Assembly (NCBI RefSeq): GCF_000423665.1 | Contig: NZ_AUIK01000001.1 | Location: 562,422 to 626,421, forward strand | Reading direction: 5' to 3' | Source of the DNA: Solirubrobacter soli DSM 22325 | Lineage (GTDB): Bacteria; Actinomycetota; Thermoleophilia; Solirubrobacterales; Solirubrobacteraceae | Length of the DNA stretch: 64,000 nt | Part shown: piece after piece, positions 44,091-52,352 of the stretch | How the letters are laid out: every line of letters starts with the position of its first letter | Numbering within the stretch: the first letter of the stretch is position 1 | The notes under the pieces: generated by a model | The model's database searches: none | Told to the model about the DNA's origin: nothing | Seen by the model: the letters and a program-made list of their open reading frames with translations, nothing else | Made by a program: the position numbers and the translations under genes

Positions 44091-45338
44091 TTGGAAGATC
44101 TCTTACGCATCCTCGCGTTGCTGGCCCTGATCGGGGGCAACGCGTTCTTCGTCATCGGGGAGTACTCGATCGTCACCGCCCGCCGGGGTGCGCTGCGCGC
44201 ACGGGGCGGGAAGGGCGCGCAGTCCGCGCTGCGGCTGATGGAGGACCCGGTGCGGGTGATCTCCACGGTGCAGGTCGGGATCACGGGAATCGGCATCCTC
44301 ACGGGTGCGGTGGGCGAGCCGGTCGTCCGCGATCTGCTCGGCGACTGGCTGCCCCACTGGGCGTCCTTCATCATCGCGTTCGCGGTCGTGACGTACCTGA
44401 GCGTGGTCTTCGGCGAGCTCGTGCCGAAGGCGCTGACGCTGGACCGCGCCGAGACGCTGGCGGCGATCGTCAGCCGCCCGGTCGAGCTGCTGGCGAAGGT
44501 GCTGCGCCCCGTGGTGTGGGTCCTGCAGGGCTCGGCGGGCGTCCTGTTGCGGCCGTTCGGCGTCACCGAGGTGATGGCCGGCGAGTCCGTGCGCACCCCT
44601 GAGGAGCTGCGCGACCTCGTCGACGAGGCCGAAGGCTCCGGCGTGATCCCGCGCGCCCAGGAGGAGCTCCTGCACAACGTCTTCGACTTCGCCACGCGCG
44701 AGGTGCGCGACGTGATGGTCCCGTCGCCGGATGTCGTCTGGCTGGAGGCGTCTTTGACGGGCCGCGAGGCCCACGCGGTCGTGGTCGAGCACTCGCACTC
44801 GCGCTACCCGGTCGGCAAGGAGTCGCTCGACCACCTGGGCGGGATCGTGCACGTCCGCGACCTGATCGCCGAGCCCGAGCGGCCCGTCGGGGAGCTGGCG
44901 CACGAGGCGATGGTCGTCCCCACGACCAAGGACCTCGGCGCGCTGTTGCGTGAGCTGCGCGAGGCGCGCCAGGTGATGGCGATCGTCGTCGACGAGTACG
45001 GCGGTGCCGCGGGCATCGTGACGCTCCACGACGTGCTGGAGGAGCTGGTCGGCGAGATCGAGAGCGAGTACGACCTGCCCAACAACGAGCTCAACTGGGT
45101 CGCCGAGGGTTCGGTCGAGGTTTCCGGATCGATGACCATCGACGACTTCAATGAGGCCGTCGGAACCGCGTTGCCCCAGCGCGGGCCGCGGACGCTGGCG
45201 GGCCTCGCGTTCGACGCGCTCGGCCGCCGCCCGGAGCCCGGCGACGTGGCCGAGATCGACGGCGTGAAGCTGAAGATCGAGGCCGTCGAGGACCTCCGGA
45301 TCACCAAGCTTCGCATCGACCTTTCACCCGCTCTTTAG
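44091..45338 (+). CDS. CNNM/CorC/HlyC-family membrane protein (DUF21 - CBS pair - CorC_HlyC)
   Basis: 415 residues from TTG at 44091, just past the pgsA divergent region. Residues 1-175 are the DUF21 transmembrane domain with 'FFVIGEYSIVTARRGALRA' and 'VVFGELVPKAL' (family signatures). Two CBS domains follow (about 195-315; 'VRDVMVPSPDVVWLEA', 'IVVDEYGGAAGIVTLHDVLEE'), then the CorC_HlyC FAD-like domain (about 325-412; 'SGSMTIDDFNEAVG'). Relatives export magnesium or regulate ion levels; the old hemolysin name is misleading. All domains are intact. Confidence 0.9.
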   Translation: MEDLLRILALLALIGGNAFFVIGEYSIVTARRGALRARGGKGAQSALRLMEDPVRVISTVQVGITGIGILTGAVGEPVVRDLLGDWLPHWASFIIAFAVVTYLSVVFGELVPKALTLDRAETLAAIVSRPVELLAKVLRPVVWVLQGSAGVLLRPFGVTEVMAGESVRTPEELRDLVDEAEGSGVIPRAQEELLHNVFDFATREVRDVMVPSPDVVWLEASLTGREAHAVVVEHSHSRYPVGKESLDHLGGIVHVRDLIAEPERPVGELAHEAMVVPTTKDLGALLRELREARQVMAIVVDEYGGAAGIVTLHDVLEELVGEIESEYDLPNNELNWVAEGSVEVSGSMTIDDFNEAVGTALPQRGPRTLAGLAFDALGRRPEPGDVAEIDGVKLKIEAVEDLRITKLRIDLSPAL

Positions 45339-45372
45339 TCCAGGTTCAGGGGTGTCGAGAAGGGTGTGAACC

Positions 45373-45951
45373 ATGACGCGAGTCGTGGTCATCGACCCTC
45401 AGCCGGCGGTTCGCGCCGGTCTCGCCATGCTGTTGCGCGCCGAGCCGGGCCTGGTCCCGGTGGGTGCCGCCGTTGGTGCCCATGACGGCCTCGAGCTGGT
45501 GTCGCGTCAGCGCCCGGACGTCGTCCTCCTCGATCCCCAGCTGAACGACGGCGACGGCCTCGGGACGTGCCGCCGCCTGCGTGCGCTCGACCCCGCCCCC
45601 AGGGTCGTGCTCTACAGCTCGGGCGCAGACCCGACCCTTTCCGTCACCGCGCGCGTCGCCGGCGCCGACGGACTGGTCGACAAGGCCGCGCCGGCGGAGG
45701 AGCTCTTCGAGGCGATCCGCCTGGTCGCGCGCGGCGCCAGCGCCCTTCCGCCGCTGGACCGCAAGCAGCTCGACGCGGCCGCCCATCAGGTCGAGCCCGA
45801 GGACCTCGCGCTCCTGGCCATGCTGATGGACCGCACGGAGCCCGCCGAGGTGGCGGCGACGCTGCGGCTCGACAAGCGCAAGCTGTCGCGCCGGATCGAG
45901 AAGCTGCTCGGGCGGCTGCGCAAGCGCCCGCCGCGCTCTCTCGCGACCTGA
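45373..45951 (+). CDS. Response-regulator-like protein (REC domain plus short helical output)
   Basis: 192 residues from ATG at 45373. The receiver domain (1-118) has the phosphorylatable Asp54 in 'VVLLDPQLNDGDG', the Ser of 'LYSSGAD' near 82 and Lys104 in 'GLVDKAAPAEE'. The acidic pocket near the N-terminus is weak ('VVIDPQPAV'; only one Asp instead of a pair). Residues 135-190 form a small helix-turn-helix-like output ('EPAEVAATLRLDKRKLSRRI', then a Lys/Arg-rich tail), resembling a NarL/sigma-region-4 helix pair. No histidine kinase is adjacent; it stands alone between corC and clpP. Confidence 0.8.
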   Translation: MTRVVVIDPQPAVRAGLAMLLRAEPGLVPVGAAVGAHDGLELVSRQRPDVVLLDPQLNDGDGLGTCRRLRALDPAPRVVLYSSGADPTLSVTARVAGADGLVDKAAPAEELFEAIRLVARGASALPPLDRKQLDAAAHQVEPEDLALLAMLMDRTEPAEVAATLRLDKRKLSRRIEKLLGRLRKRPPRSLAT

Positions 45952-45971
45952 AGTCGTAGAGTGGGGCAGCA

Positions 45972-46553
45972 ATGCCTCTTGTCCCCATGGTCATCGAGCG
46001 CACCGCCCGTGGCGAGCGCGAATTCGACATCTTCTCGCGGCTGCTGAACGAGCGGATCATCTTCCTCGGCTCCGCCGTCGACGATCAGGTCGCGAACCTG
46101 GTCGTCGCGCAGCTGCTGCACCTCGAGTCACAGGATCCCGACAAGGACATCTCGATCTACATCAACTCGCCTGGCGGGTCGATCTACGCGGGCCTGGCGA
46201 TCTACGACACGATGAACTTCATCAAGCCCGACGTGGCGACGATGTGCGTCGGGATCGCGATGTCGATGGGCTCGCTGCTGCTGGCGGGCGGCGCGAAGGG
46301 CAAGCGCTTCGCGCTGCCGAACTCGCGCATCCTCATCCACCAGCCGTCGGCCGGCTTCGAGGGCCAGTCGACGGACATCGAGATCCACGCCAACGAGATC
46401 ATCAAGACGCGCAAGCGCATCGACCAGATCTACGCCAAGCACACGGGTCAGACCGAGGAGCAGGTCCACCGCGACATGGAGCGCGACCGGTTCTTCAAGG
46501 CCGACGAGGCCGCCACGTACGGCCTGATCGACCGGGTGATCTCAACGCACTGA
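45972..46553 (+). CDS. clpP: ATP-dependent Clp protease proteolytic subunit
   Basis: 193 residues from ATG at 45972. The catalytic triad is visible: Ser98 in '[14 protein letters not shown]', His123 in 'ILIHQPSAG' and Asp172 in 'MERDRFF'. The handle helix region and '[17 protein letters not shown]' are typical. It forms the tetradecameric ClpP chamber that works with ClpX or ClpC; neither is adjacent here. Actinobacteria often have two clpP genes in tandem, but only one is present at this site. It ends with a 12-base overlap with the convergent FAH-family gene. Confidence 0.95.
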   Translation: MPLVPMVIERTARGEREFDIFSRLLNERIIFLGSAVDDQVANLVVAQLLHLESQDPDKDISIYINSPGGSIYAGLAIYDTMNFIKPDVATMCVGIAMSMGSLLLAGGAKGKRFALPNSRILIHQPSAGFEGQSTDIEIHANEIIKTRKRIDQIYAKHTGQTEEQVHRDMERDRFFKADEAATYGLIDRVISTH

Positions 46554-47321
46554 GTGCTCGAGGGCCCCAAGGCCCTCGACCTCCACTCGCACGCTGTCGC
46601 CCGGCTGCAGGTACTTCGGCGGCTTGAAGGCCTCGCCGACGCCGGACGGGGTCCCCGTCAGGATGATCGCGCCGGGCTCGAGGGTGCAGGCCTCGGTGAT
46701 GAAGTCGACGAGCTCCTGCGGCTTGAAGATCAGGTCGCTCGTCCTCCCGTCCTGGCGGGGTTCGCCGTTGACGTGGGTGGTGAGCCTGAGGTCGGCGGGA
46801 TCGATCTCGTCCGCCGTGGTGATCCACGGGCCCCACGGGCAGGACGTGTCGAAGCCCTTGGCGCGCGACCACTGGGCCTCGGAGCGCTGGAGGTCGCGGG
46901 CGGAGACGTCGTTGGCGACGGCGTAGCCGGCGATCGCGTTGTCCGGGCCCATCACGACGACGAGCTCGACCTCGTAGTCGAGCGCCTGGCTCGCCTTCGG
47001 GGTCTTGACCGGGCCGGACGGGCGCGTGCTCGAGAGCGGCAGCTTGAGGAAGACCAGCGGCTTGGTCGGGCGCTCGGAGCCGAGCTCGGCGATGTGGGCG
47101 GCGTAGTTGCGGCCGATGCAGAAGATCGCGGGCGGGCGCGGGACCGGCTCCAGGAGCTGGACGTCGGTCAGGGCGTGGACCTGGCCGTCGGCGGGGGTGC
47201 GATCGCCGGATCGCAGGCGCTCGAGAACGGTGCCGGTGGCGAAGGCGACGATCTCGTCGCCGCGCACTTCTCCGGCCTGTGCGGCGGTTTCTCCGGGGGC
47301 GATGAATGTCGCGAGCTTCAT
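46542..47321 (-). CDS. Fumarylacetoacetate hydrolase (FAH)-family protein
   Basis: 259 residues from ATG at 47321. The N-terminal 60 residues are the short beta domain of the family; the catalytic domain starts at '[14 protein letters not shown]' (near 66-79) and holds the metal-binding Glu/Glu/Asp set in '[11 protein letters not shown]' and 'NDVSARDLQ', with '[10 protein letters not shown]' near 225. Members cleave C-C bonds in acylpyruvates (fumarylpyruvate hydrolase, oxaloacetate decarboxylase and related). The specific substrate is not evident. It stands alone, convergent with clpP and divergent from the GAF-GGDEF gene. Confidence 0.9.
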   Translation of the reverse strand: MKLATFIAPGETAAQAGEVRGDEIVAFATGTVLERLRSGDRTPADGQVHALTDVQLLEPVPRPPAIFCIGRNYAAHIAELGSERPTKPLVFLKLPLSSTRPSGPVKTPKASQALDYEVELVVVMGPDNAIAGYAVANDVSARDLQRSEAQWSRAKGFDTSCPWGPWITTADEIDPADLRLTTHVNGEPRQDGRTSDLIFKPQELVDFITEACTLEPGAIILTGTPSGVGEAFKPPKYLQPGDSVRVEVEGLGALEHSVR

Positions 47322-47396
47322 GGGGCTGCGACCCTATCGAGACTCGACAGATGACCGGCTTTAGAACTGCCGCCGTTTTGTCGATGATGGTGGGCG

Positions 47397-48872
47397 ATGG
47401 ACGTCAGCGCGATCCAGGCGGCCGCGGCCGCGACCACGGCGACGTATCGGTCGTTCGCCGACGCGACCCGCTCCGTGCTCGATCTGCTCGAGCGCCATAA
47501 GCCCGGGTGCGCCGTCTACATGGCCCACCTCGACCGTGGGCAGTTCATCCACCGCATCGTCGATGTCCGCGGTGGCGGCGACTTCAGCCTCCGCTCCAAC
47601 CAGGCGCTGCCGCTCGGGGACGCGTTCTGCTCGCACATGGCGGAAGGTCGCGGGCCGCGCCTGTGCGCGGACATCAGCCGCCACGAGGTCTACGGGCGGC
47701 TGGCGATGCAGCAGCGGGTCAGCGCGCGCTCCTATCTGGGTGTGCCGCTGGAGCTGTCGGACGGGACGCGGGTGGGCTCGCTCGCCGCGCTCTCCCGTTC
47801 GCGCAACCACTTCACACCCGCCGACGAGCAGCTGTTCGTCATGCTCGCGCGCGTCCTCGCGTCCGAGCTCGAGAGAGAGTCCAACGCACGAGATTTGCGC
47901 AGGTTCAACGACATGCTTCGAGATCAGGCCAAGGGAATGGGAGCGATCGGCCGGGTCGCCAAGGCGCTCGCCGCGGGCGACGACGCCCGCCAGTCGATCT
48001 GCGAGGCCGCCTGCGAGGTCATGGACGCCCCGGTGGCGTTCCTCCTGGAGCCCAAGGGCCGCGACTTCTCCTCGACCGCGATGGCCGGCGTCACGGTGCA
48101 GCCGGTGACGATCCAGCCGCGCGGCGACGGTCCGGGCTCGGGCAAGGCGTTCACTGCCAAGGAGGCGTACTTCGTCGCCGACGCGCGCAACCACCCGGCT
48201 TTGGCCGCTCCGCTGGTCGAAGCGACCTCCGCTCGCTCCGCCGTGTTTGAGCCGATCCTGCGCGACGGCGAGGTCTGCGGCGTCCTGATCGTCGTCTGGC
48301 AGCGGCCGCTGGACGCGCTGCCCGAGGCGTCCGCGGGTGTGTTGCGGCTGGTCGCGGCGCAGGCCGCGATCGCGATCGAGCACGCGCAGCTGCGGGCGCG
48401 GGTGGACGCTCTGGCACTCACCGACCAGCTGACCGGTCTGGTGACGAAGCGGGTGTTCGAGGAGGAGCTGCCGCGCGAGATCGCGCGCGCCCGCCGTGGT
48501 GACACGCCGCTGTCGATCGCCTGGCTGGACCTCGACCACATGAGCGCGTTCAACATGCTCCGCGGCGAGGCCGAGGGCGACCGGCTGGTCAAGGAGACCG
48601 CCGCCGCCTGGCGCAACGAGCTGCGTGACGTCGATTCGGTCGCCCGGATGGACGGGGTCGAGTTCGCGTTGATCCTTCCGTCCTGCGGGCTGGGCGAGGC
48701 CGTCGAGGTCCTCGACCGCGTCCGTGCGGCGACACCGCGCGGTCAGACCGCTTCCGCGGGCGTCGCCCGCTGGAACGGCGAGGAGCCCGCGGAGCTGCTG
48801 ATGCTCCGTGCGCAGGACGCTCTGGCGGCGGCGAAGTCGTCCGGGCGCAACGTCACGATTCCCGCAGAGTGA
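47397..48872 (+). CDS. GAF-GAF-GGDEF protein with degenerate active-site loop
   Basis: 491 residues from ATG at 47397. Two GAF domains (about 25-165 and 185-325) are joined by a coiled segment ('SNARDLRRFNDMLRDQ'). The C-terminal GGDEF fold (about 330-488) starts with the usual 'ALTDQLTGLVTKRVFEEEL', but the signature is 'RMDGVEFALI' in place of R-x-GGDEF, and the preceding substrate residues 'DLDHMSAFNMLRG' keep Asp and His. Loss of both the first Gly-Gly and the Asp at the metal position suggests no diguanylate cyclase activity, or altered nucleotide use. It could be a GTP/c-di-GMP sensor or a pseudo-enzyme. Cytosolic; no membrane segments. Confidence 0.88.
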   Translation: MDVSAIQAAAAATTATYRSFADATRSVLDLLERHKPGCAVYMAHLDRGQFIHRIVDVRGGGDFSLRSNQALPLGDAFCSHMAEGRGPRLCADISRHEVYGRLAMQQRVSARSYLGVPLELSDGTRVGSLAALSRSRNHFTPADEQLFVMLARVLASELERESNARDLRRFNDMLRDQAKGMGAIGRVAKALAAGDDARQSICEAACEVMDAPVAFLLEPKGRDFSSTAMAGVTVQPVTIQPRGDGPGSGKAFTAKEAYFVADARNHPALAAPLVEATSARSAVFEPILRDGEVCGVLIVVWQRPLDALPEASAGVLRLVAAQAAIAIEHAQLRARVDALALTDQLTGLVTKRVFEEELPREIARARRGDTPLSIAWLDLDHMSAFNMLRGEAEGDRLVKETAAAWRNELRDVDSVARMDGVEFALILPSCGLGEAVEVLDRVRAATPRGQTASAGVARWNGEEPAELLMLRAQDALAAAKSSGRNVTIPAE

Positions 48873-48952
48873 ACTTTCCCTGCCGGGGCAGGGTTCCCGG
48901 CAGGTTTACAGAAGTCCGCTCTGGCGTCGTGTACTCTCCACCGCCAGAAAAG

Positions 48953-49091
48953 AGCACAGCCGAGTCTGCTCGCCTCCGGGTGAGCGGAACGGGGGACCCA
49001 AACGGCCAAGGTCAGGCCGATGGGGCGAATCGCCGCCGTCTTGGTGGCGTAGCGCAGGCCAGCGCGAGCCCGACAGCTAACCCCGTAGGCG
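48953..49091 (+). ncRNA. Cyclic di-AMP riboswitch (ydaO/yuaA type)
   Basis: The 235-base gap before the M23 gene carries the conserved ydaO-yuaA elements in order: 'GCCGAGTC' (48959-), 'GGAACGGGGGACCC' (48986-), 'TGGGGCGAATC' (49021-), 'GTAGCGC' (49049-) and 'CCCGACAGCTAACCCCGTAGGC' family block, which spans about 49069-49090 and closes the P1 stem with the 5' GCC. In actinobacteria this riboswitch class turns off peptidoglycan hydrolase genes when c-di-AMP is high. The ATG of the M23 gene follows 17 bases after the aptamer, with 'GAAGGAG' as ribosome binding site. Confidence 0.9.
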
Positions 49092-49107
49092 TGAGGCCGA
49101 AGGAGTT

Positions 49108-51111
49108 ATGAGATTGTCTGCTCAGGTCTGGTCTTTCCAGAACGAAGCACCGTATAACCGCGACCTGAGCGATTTCGAGCTCTGGGAGCGTTCGCTGCGC
49201 CGGTCACAGCACCGGCGTGAGATCACCGAGGCGGCGCGCAAGGGGGCGGCGCGGCGCAAGGGTGCCGCGGTCGCCGTCAGCGCGTCGATGGCCGTCGGTC
49301 CGGCCGCGTCGCCGTTCGCCGCGCTGGCGTCGGCGTCGAATGGCGGGGGTGCTCCCGCCGTGCAGCCGGTGTCCTCGTCGTCGGCGATCTCGATGCCTTC
49401 GGGTTCTCTGGTCGCGTTCGGCGACACGGGCGCGGCCGTCGCCGCCGTCCAGCGCCAGGTCGGTGTGGACGACGACGGCATCTTCGGCCCGATCACCCAA
49501 GCCGCGGTCTCCGACTTCCAGAAGCGCTACGGGATTCCCGTGACGGGGCGTGTGGACGCTCGGACCTGGCAGGCGTTGTTCAAGTCCAACGTCACCTACG
49601 TGGGCGGGTCGGGCAAGACGGTCATGACCGTCTACAACCGCGGCGGCGGGACCGCCGCGCCGGCCGGCCAGGACGGGCCCGCGCCGTCGACGTCCACGCC
49701 CTCGTCGGGCACCTCGAAGCCCGACTCCTCGTCCAAGCGCTCGGTCTCGACGCCGACGACGACGGCGCCCTCCCCCGGCTCCACGTCGACCGACGCCGCC
49801 ACCAACCGCGCGGCGACGACCACGCCCAAGAGCGTGCCGACGACCCCCGCCTCGACGCCGAGCACTCCCGCGCCCGCCGCCGGCGGGTGTGGGGCGGGCA
49901 AGATCGCCACCCCGGTCTCGGGCACCGTCACGGGCACGTTCGGCGAGGCGCGCACCGGCCACACCCACGCCGGCCAGGACATCGCCGCCCCCACCGGCAC
50001 CGCCGTCCGCGCCGCCCAGTGCGGTGTCGTGACGACCGCCGGCGCCGACAACTCCGGCTACGGGAATCTCGTGTGCATCCAGCACGAGAACGGCGTCTCC
50101 ACGTGCTACGCCCACCTGTCGGAGATCGACACCACCAAGGGCGCCTACGTCCACGTCGGCCAGGTGATCGGCAAGGTCGGCTGCACCGGCTCCTGCACCG
50201 GCCCGCACCTCCATTTCGAGGTCCGCGAGAACGGCAAGGCCACCAACCCGGCCCCCTACCTCGAGGGCTCCAAGACCATCCCGGGCAAGACCTCGACGAC
50301 CGCGACGTCCACCAACGTCAAGGCGACGACCTCGACCGCGAAGGCCACCGCGGCCCTCGCCTCCGCCCCGGCGACGACCGCCACGTCCCCGGCGACGGCG
50401 CAGGCGACCACGACCGCTACGGCCGCAACCGCCCCGACGACGGCGCAGGCGGCGACGACCCCGGCCGACGGGTCAGCGCCCGCCGCGGCCCCGACCGACA
50501 CCTCGGCGCCCGCCGCCGCCCCCACGGACACGTCGGCGCCGGCCGCAGCCCCGTCCGACACGTCAACCCCGGCCGCGGCCCCGACGGACACCTCCGCCCC
50601 CGCAGCCGCCCCGGCCGAAGCATCAGCGCCCGCAGCCGCCCCGGCCGAGAGCGCCCCCGCTCCGGCCCCGGCCGAGTCCGCGCCCGCCCCGGCGGAGTCC
50701 GCTCCGGCGCCCGCCGCCGAGGCACCTGCCCCCGCGGAGTCGGCGCCCGCGCCCGCCCCGGCCGCCGAGGCCCCGGCACCTGCCGAGAGCGCCCCCGCTC
50801 CCGCCCCGGCCGCCGAGGCGCCCGCCGCCGAGGCACCTGCCCCCGCCGAGTCCGCCCCGGCCCCGGCTCCGGCCGCGGAAGCACCCGCTCCGGCACCGGC
50901 CGCCGAGGCGCCCGCCCCGGCACCGGCACCCGCCGAGTCCGCCCCGGCCCCGGCTCCGGCCGCGGAAGCACCCGCTCCGGCCCCCGCTCCCGCCGAGAGC
51001 GCTCCCGCTCCCGCCCCCGCCGCCGAGGCGCCCGCCCCCGATCCGGCGCCCGCCGAGTCCGCACCCGCCGAGGCACCGGCCGAGTCCGCTCCGGCGACGC
51101 CGGCCTCCTAG
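49108..51111 (+). CDS. Secreted peptidoglycan hydrolase: PG-binding, M23 peptidase, Pro/Ala-rich tail
   Basis: 667 residues from ATG at 49108. A basic N-terminus of about 50 residues precedes a weakly hydrophobic export segment (about 52-75). Residues 101-158 are a peptidoglycan-binding-1 domain ('GIFGPITQAAVSDFQKRYG'). After a Ser/Thr/Pro linker the M23 LytM domain (262-388) has all zinc and catalytic residues: His287 and Asp291 in 'HTHAGQD', His336 in 'CYAHLS', His367 and His369 in 'GPHLHFEV'. Residues 420-667 are low-complexity Ala/Pro/Thr then Ala/Pro/Glu repeats ('ESAPAPAPAAEAPAP'), probably a flexible wall-spanning tail. It cuts peptide cross-links of the cell wall and is controlled by the upstream c-di-AMP riboswitch. 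Confidence 0.92.
   Translation: MRLSAQVWSFQNEAPYNRDLSDFELWERSLRRSQHRREITEAARKGAARRKGAAVAVSASMAVGPAASPFAALASASNGGGAPAVQPVSSSSAISMPSGSLVAFGDTGAAVAAVQRQVGVDDDGIFGPITQAAVSDFQKRYGIPVTGRVDARTWQALFKSNVTYVGGSGKTVMTVYNRGGGTAAPAGQDGPAPSTSTPSSGTSKPDSSSKRSVSTPTTTAPSPGSTSTDAATNRAATTTPKSVPTTPASTPSTPAPAAGGCGAGKIATPVSGTVTGTFGEARTGHTHAGQDIAAPTGTAVRAAQCGVVTTAGADNSGYGNLVCIQHENGVSTCYAHLSEIDTTKGAYVHVGQVIGKVGCTGSCTGPHLHFEVRENGKATNPAPYLEGSKTIPGKTSTTATSTNVKATTSTAKATAALASAPATTATSPATAQATTTATAATAPTTAQAATTPADGSAPAAAPTDTSAPAAAPTDTSAPAAAPSDTSTPAAAPTDTSAPAAAPAEASAPAAAPAESAPAPAPAESAPAPAESAPAPAAEAPAPAESAPAPAPAAEAPAPAESAPAPAPAAEAPAAEAPAPAESAPAPAPAAEAPAPAPAAEAPAPAPAPAESAPAPAPAAEAPAPAPAPAESAPAPAPAAEAPAPDPAPAESAPAEAPAESAPATPAS
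50479..51105 (+). repeat. Coding low-complexity Pro/Ala repeat tract
   Basis: Within the M23 gene, about 630 bases encode tandem variants first of 'SAPAAAPTDT' and then of 'ESAPAPAPAAEAPAP'. The repeat unit length drifts (10-15 residues) and the DNA is almost all GCC/CCG codons, so slippage and copy-number variation between strains are likely. Confidence 0.8.
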
Positions 51112-51129
51112 CTCCACCAACTCGCGTGA

Positions 51130-51159
51130 CTGCTCCCGCCGTGTCGGCGGCGGGAGCAG
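51130..51159. terminator. Terminator hairpin after the M23 gene
   Basis: Arms 51130-51141 ('CTGCTCCCGCCG') and 51148-51159 pair perfectly over 12 bases with a 6-base loop, 18 bases after the M23 stop. Confidence 0.75.
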
Positions 51160-51191
51160 CCACCGCGCGCCCCGCCCCGCCCCGCCGAACC

Positions 51192-51212
51192 TAAAGGGGT
51201 CAGGCCCCTTTA
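51192..51212. terminator. Second hairpin, overlapping the HAD stop codon
   Basis: TAAAGGGG (51192-51199), loop TCAGG, CCCCTTTA (51205-51212). The loop contains the reverse complement of the HAD gene's TGA stop (51200-51202). Flanking A and T runs make it look like an intrinsic terminator in either direction between the convergent genes. Confidence 0.6.
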
Positions 51213-51889
51213 AGAATCGCCGTGACCGCCTCGTCGAGGTTGGCGGCGGTGGCGTCGGCCGTCGTCGCTTCGGGCCAGGCGGCTTGGATGACGCCCCAGG
51301 GGCCGCGGCGGAGGTGGACGGTGAACATGCCCGCGGCGGCGGCCGGGAGGATGTCGAAGTCGACGCGGTCGCCGATGTACGCGATCTCGGTCGGCGGCAG
51401 TGCCAGTTCGGCGGCGATGCGCGTGAAGAACGCCGGGTCGGGCTTCGAGACGCCCCAGTCCGCCGAGGTGGCGACCAGGTCGCCGTCCGCGATCAGTTCG
51501 GCCAGTGAGGCCTCGGCGCCCGCGGGCTGGTTGCCCGCGAAGCCCACGCGCACGCCCGCCTCGCGCAGGCGTGCCAGGGCAGCCGGGGCGTCGGGGTAGA
51601 CGTCGTAGAGCTCCTCGTGGCGCGGGATGCCGGCGGCCTCGCGCTCCTTGAACGCGCGGGCGAGGTCGAAGCCCGGACGGCAGAGCTCGAGCGCGTGGCG
51701 GTGCGGCAGGCGGCCCTCGACGGTCGCGCCGATCGCGGCGAACAGTTCCTGCCGCGTGACGCCGAGCCAGTCGGCCCACACGCCCCACGCACGCTCCTCG
51801 CTCAGCAACGTCTCGCCGAAGTCGAACACCGCCGCGCCGACACGAGGTGTGTCGGCTTGGTCTGGCCTGGCCTGACGAATCCGGCTCAC
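51200..51889 (-). CDS. HAD-superfamily hydrolase
   Basis: 229 residues from GTG at 51889, which overlaps the stop of the preceding gene (GTGA). Motif I is 'FDFGETLLSEE' (nucleophile Asp near 23; the usual second Asp is Gly), motif II 'GFAGNQPAG' (Asn replaces Ser/Thr near 119), motif III/IV 'SKPDPAFF' and 'YIGDRVDFDI'. A cap domain lies near 35-95. With Gly in place of the general acid/base Asp, activity may differ from normal phosphatases (dehalogenase-like or impaired). Substrate unknown. Confidence 0.85.
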   Translation of the reverse strand: MSRIRQARPDQADTPRVGAAVFDFGETLLSEERAWGVWADWLGVTRQELFAAIGATVEGRLPHRHALELCRPGFDLARAFKEREAAGIPRHEELYDVYPDAPAALARLREAGVRVGFAGNQPAGAEASLAELIADGDLVATSADWGVSKPDPAFFTRIAAELALPPTEIAYIGDRVDFDILPAAAAGMFTVHLRRGPWGVIQAAWPEATTADATAANLDEAVTAILKGA

Positions 51890-52281
51890 CTCGTGAGCCG
51901 GGCGCGGACCTCGGCGTCGCCGCGCTCGGCGTCCTCGTCGGTCCAGCGCCAGCGGACGCCGTCGTCGACCACGAACGTCGGCTGGGTGTGGTCGTTGATG
52001 CGCTCGACGTCCACCCGCACGACCGCGATGCGCTCGGCCTCCTCCTCGACGACGGCGCGCCCGACCGCGGTGAACGCGAGGTTCCCCGCCGCCAGCACCG
52101 TGACCGCACAGCGTGGGTCGTCACGCAGGCGGGCCAACGACTCGCGGCGTAACGCCAGCGCGAGGACGAGTTCCCGCGGCCCCCGCCGGACCGCGGTCGA
52201 TACAGGGATCGCATGCGGCTCGCCCGCCCCGGTCGACAACACCGCGACCGTCCCCGTAGGCCACGAGGGCAACTCGTCCAT
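51886..52281 (-). CDS. Pyridoxamine-5'-phosphate oxidase-like (split-barrel flavin/F420-binding) protein
   Basis: 131 residues from ATG at 52281, a normal length for the small F420/FMN split-barrel proteins. Features: 'GTVAVLSTGAGEPHAIPVST' first strands, 'ELVLALALRRESLARLRDDP' helix and 'CAVTVLAAGNLAFTAVGRA' strands typical of the family. Members bind F420, FMN or haem; the cofactor is not obvious. The stop overlaps the HAD start, so the two are co-translated. The helicase gene lies 71 bases upstream on the same strand. Confidence 0.8.
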   Translation of the reverse strand: MDELPSWPTGTVAVLSTGAGEPHAIPVSTAVRRGPRELVLALALRRESLARLRDDPRCAVTVLAAGNLAFTAVGRAVVEEEAERIAVVRVDVERINDHTQPTFVVDDGVRWRWTDEDAERGDAEVRARLTR

Positions 52282-52352
52282 TGCCGCGAGGCTACCCGGC
52301 CGGGCCGGCGTGAAGAGGCGCGGCCGCGCGGGCTGCGCCGCCGCCGCGCCGG

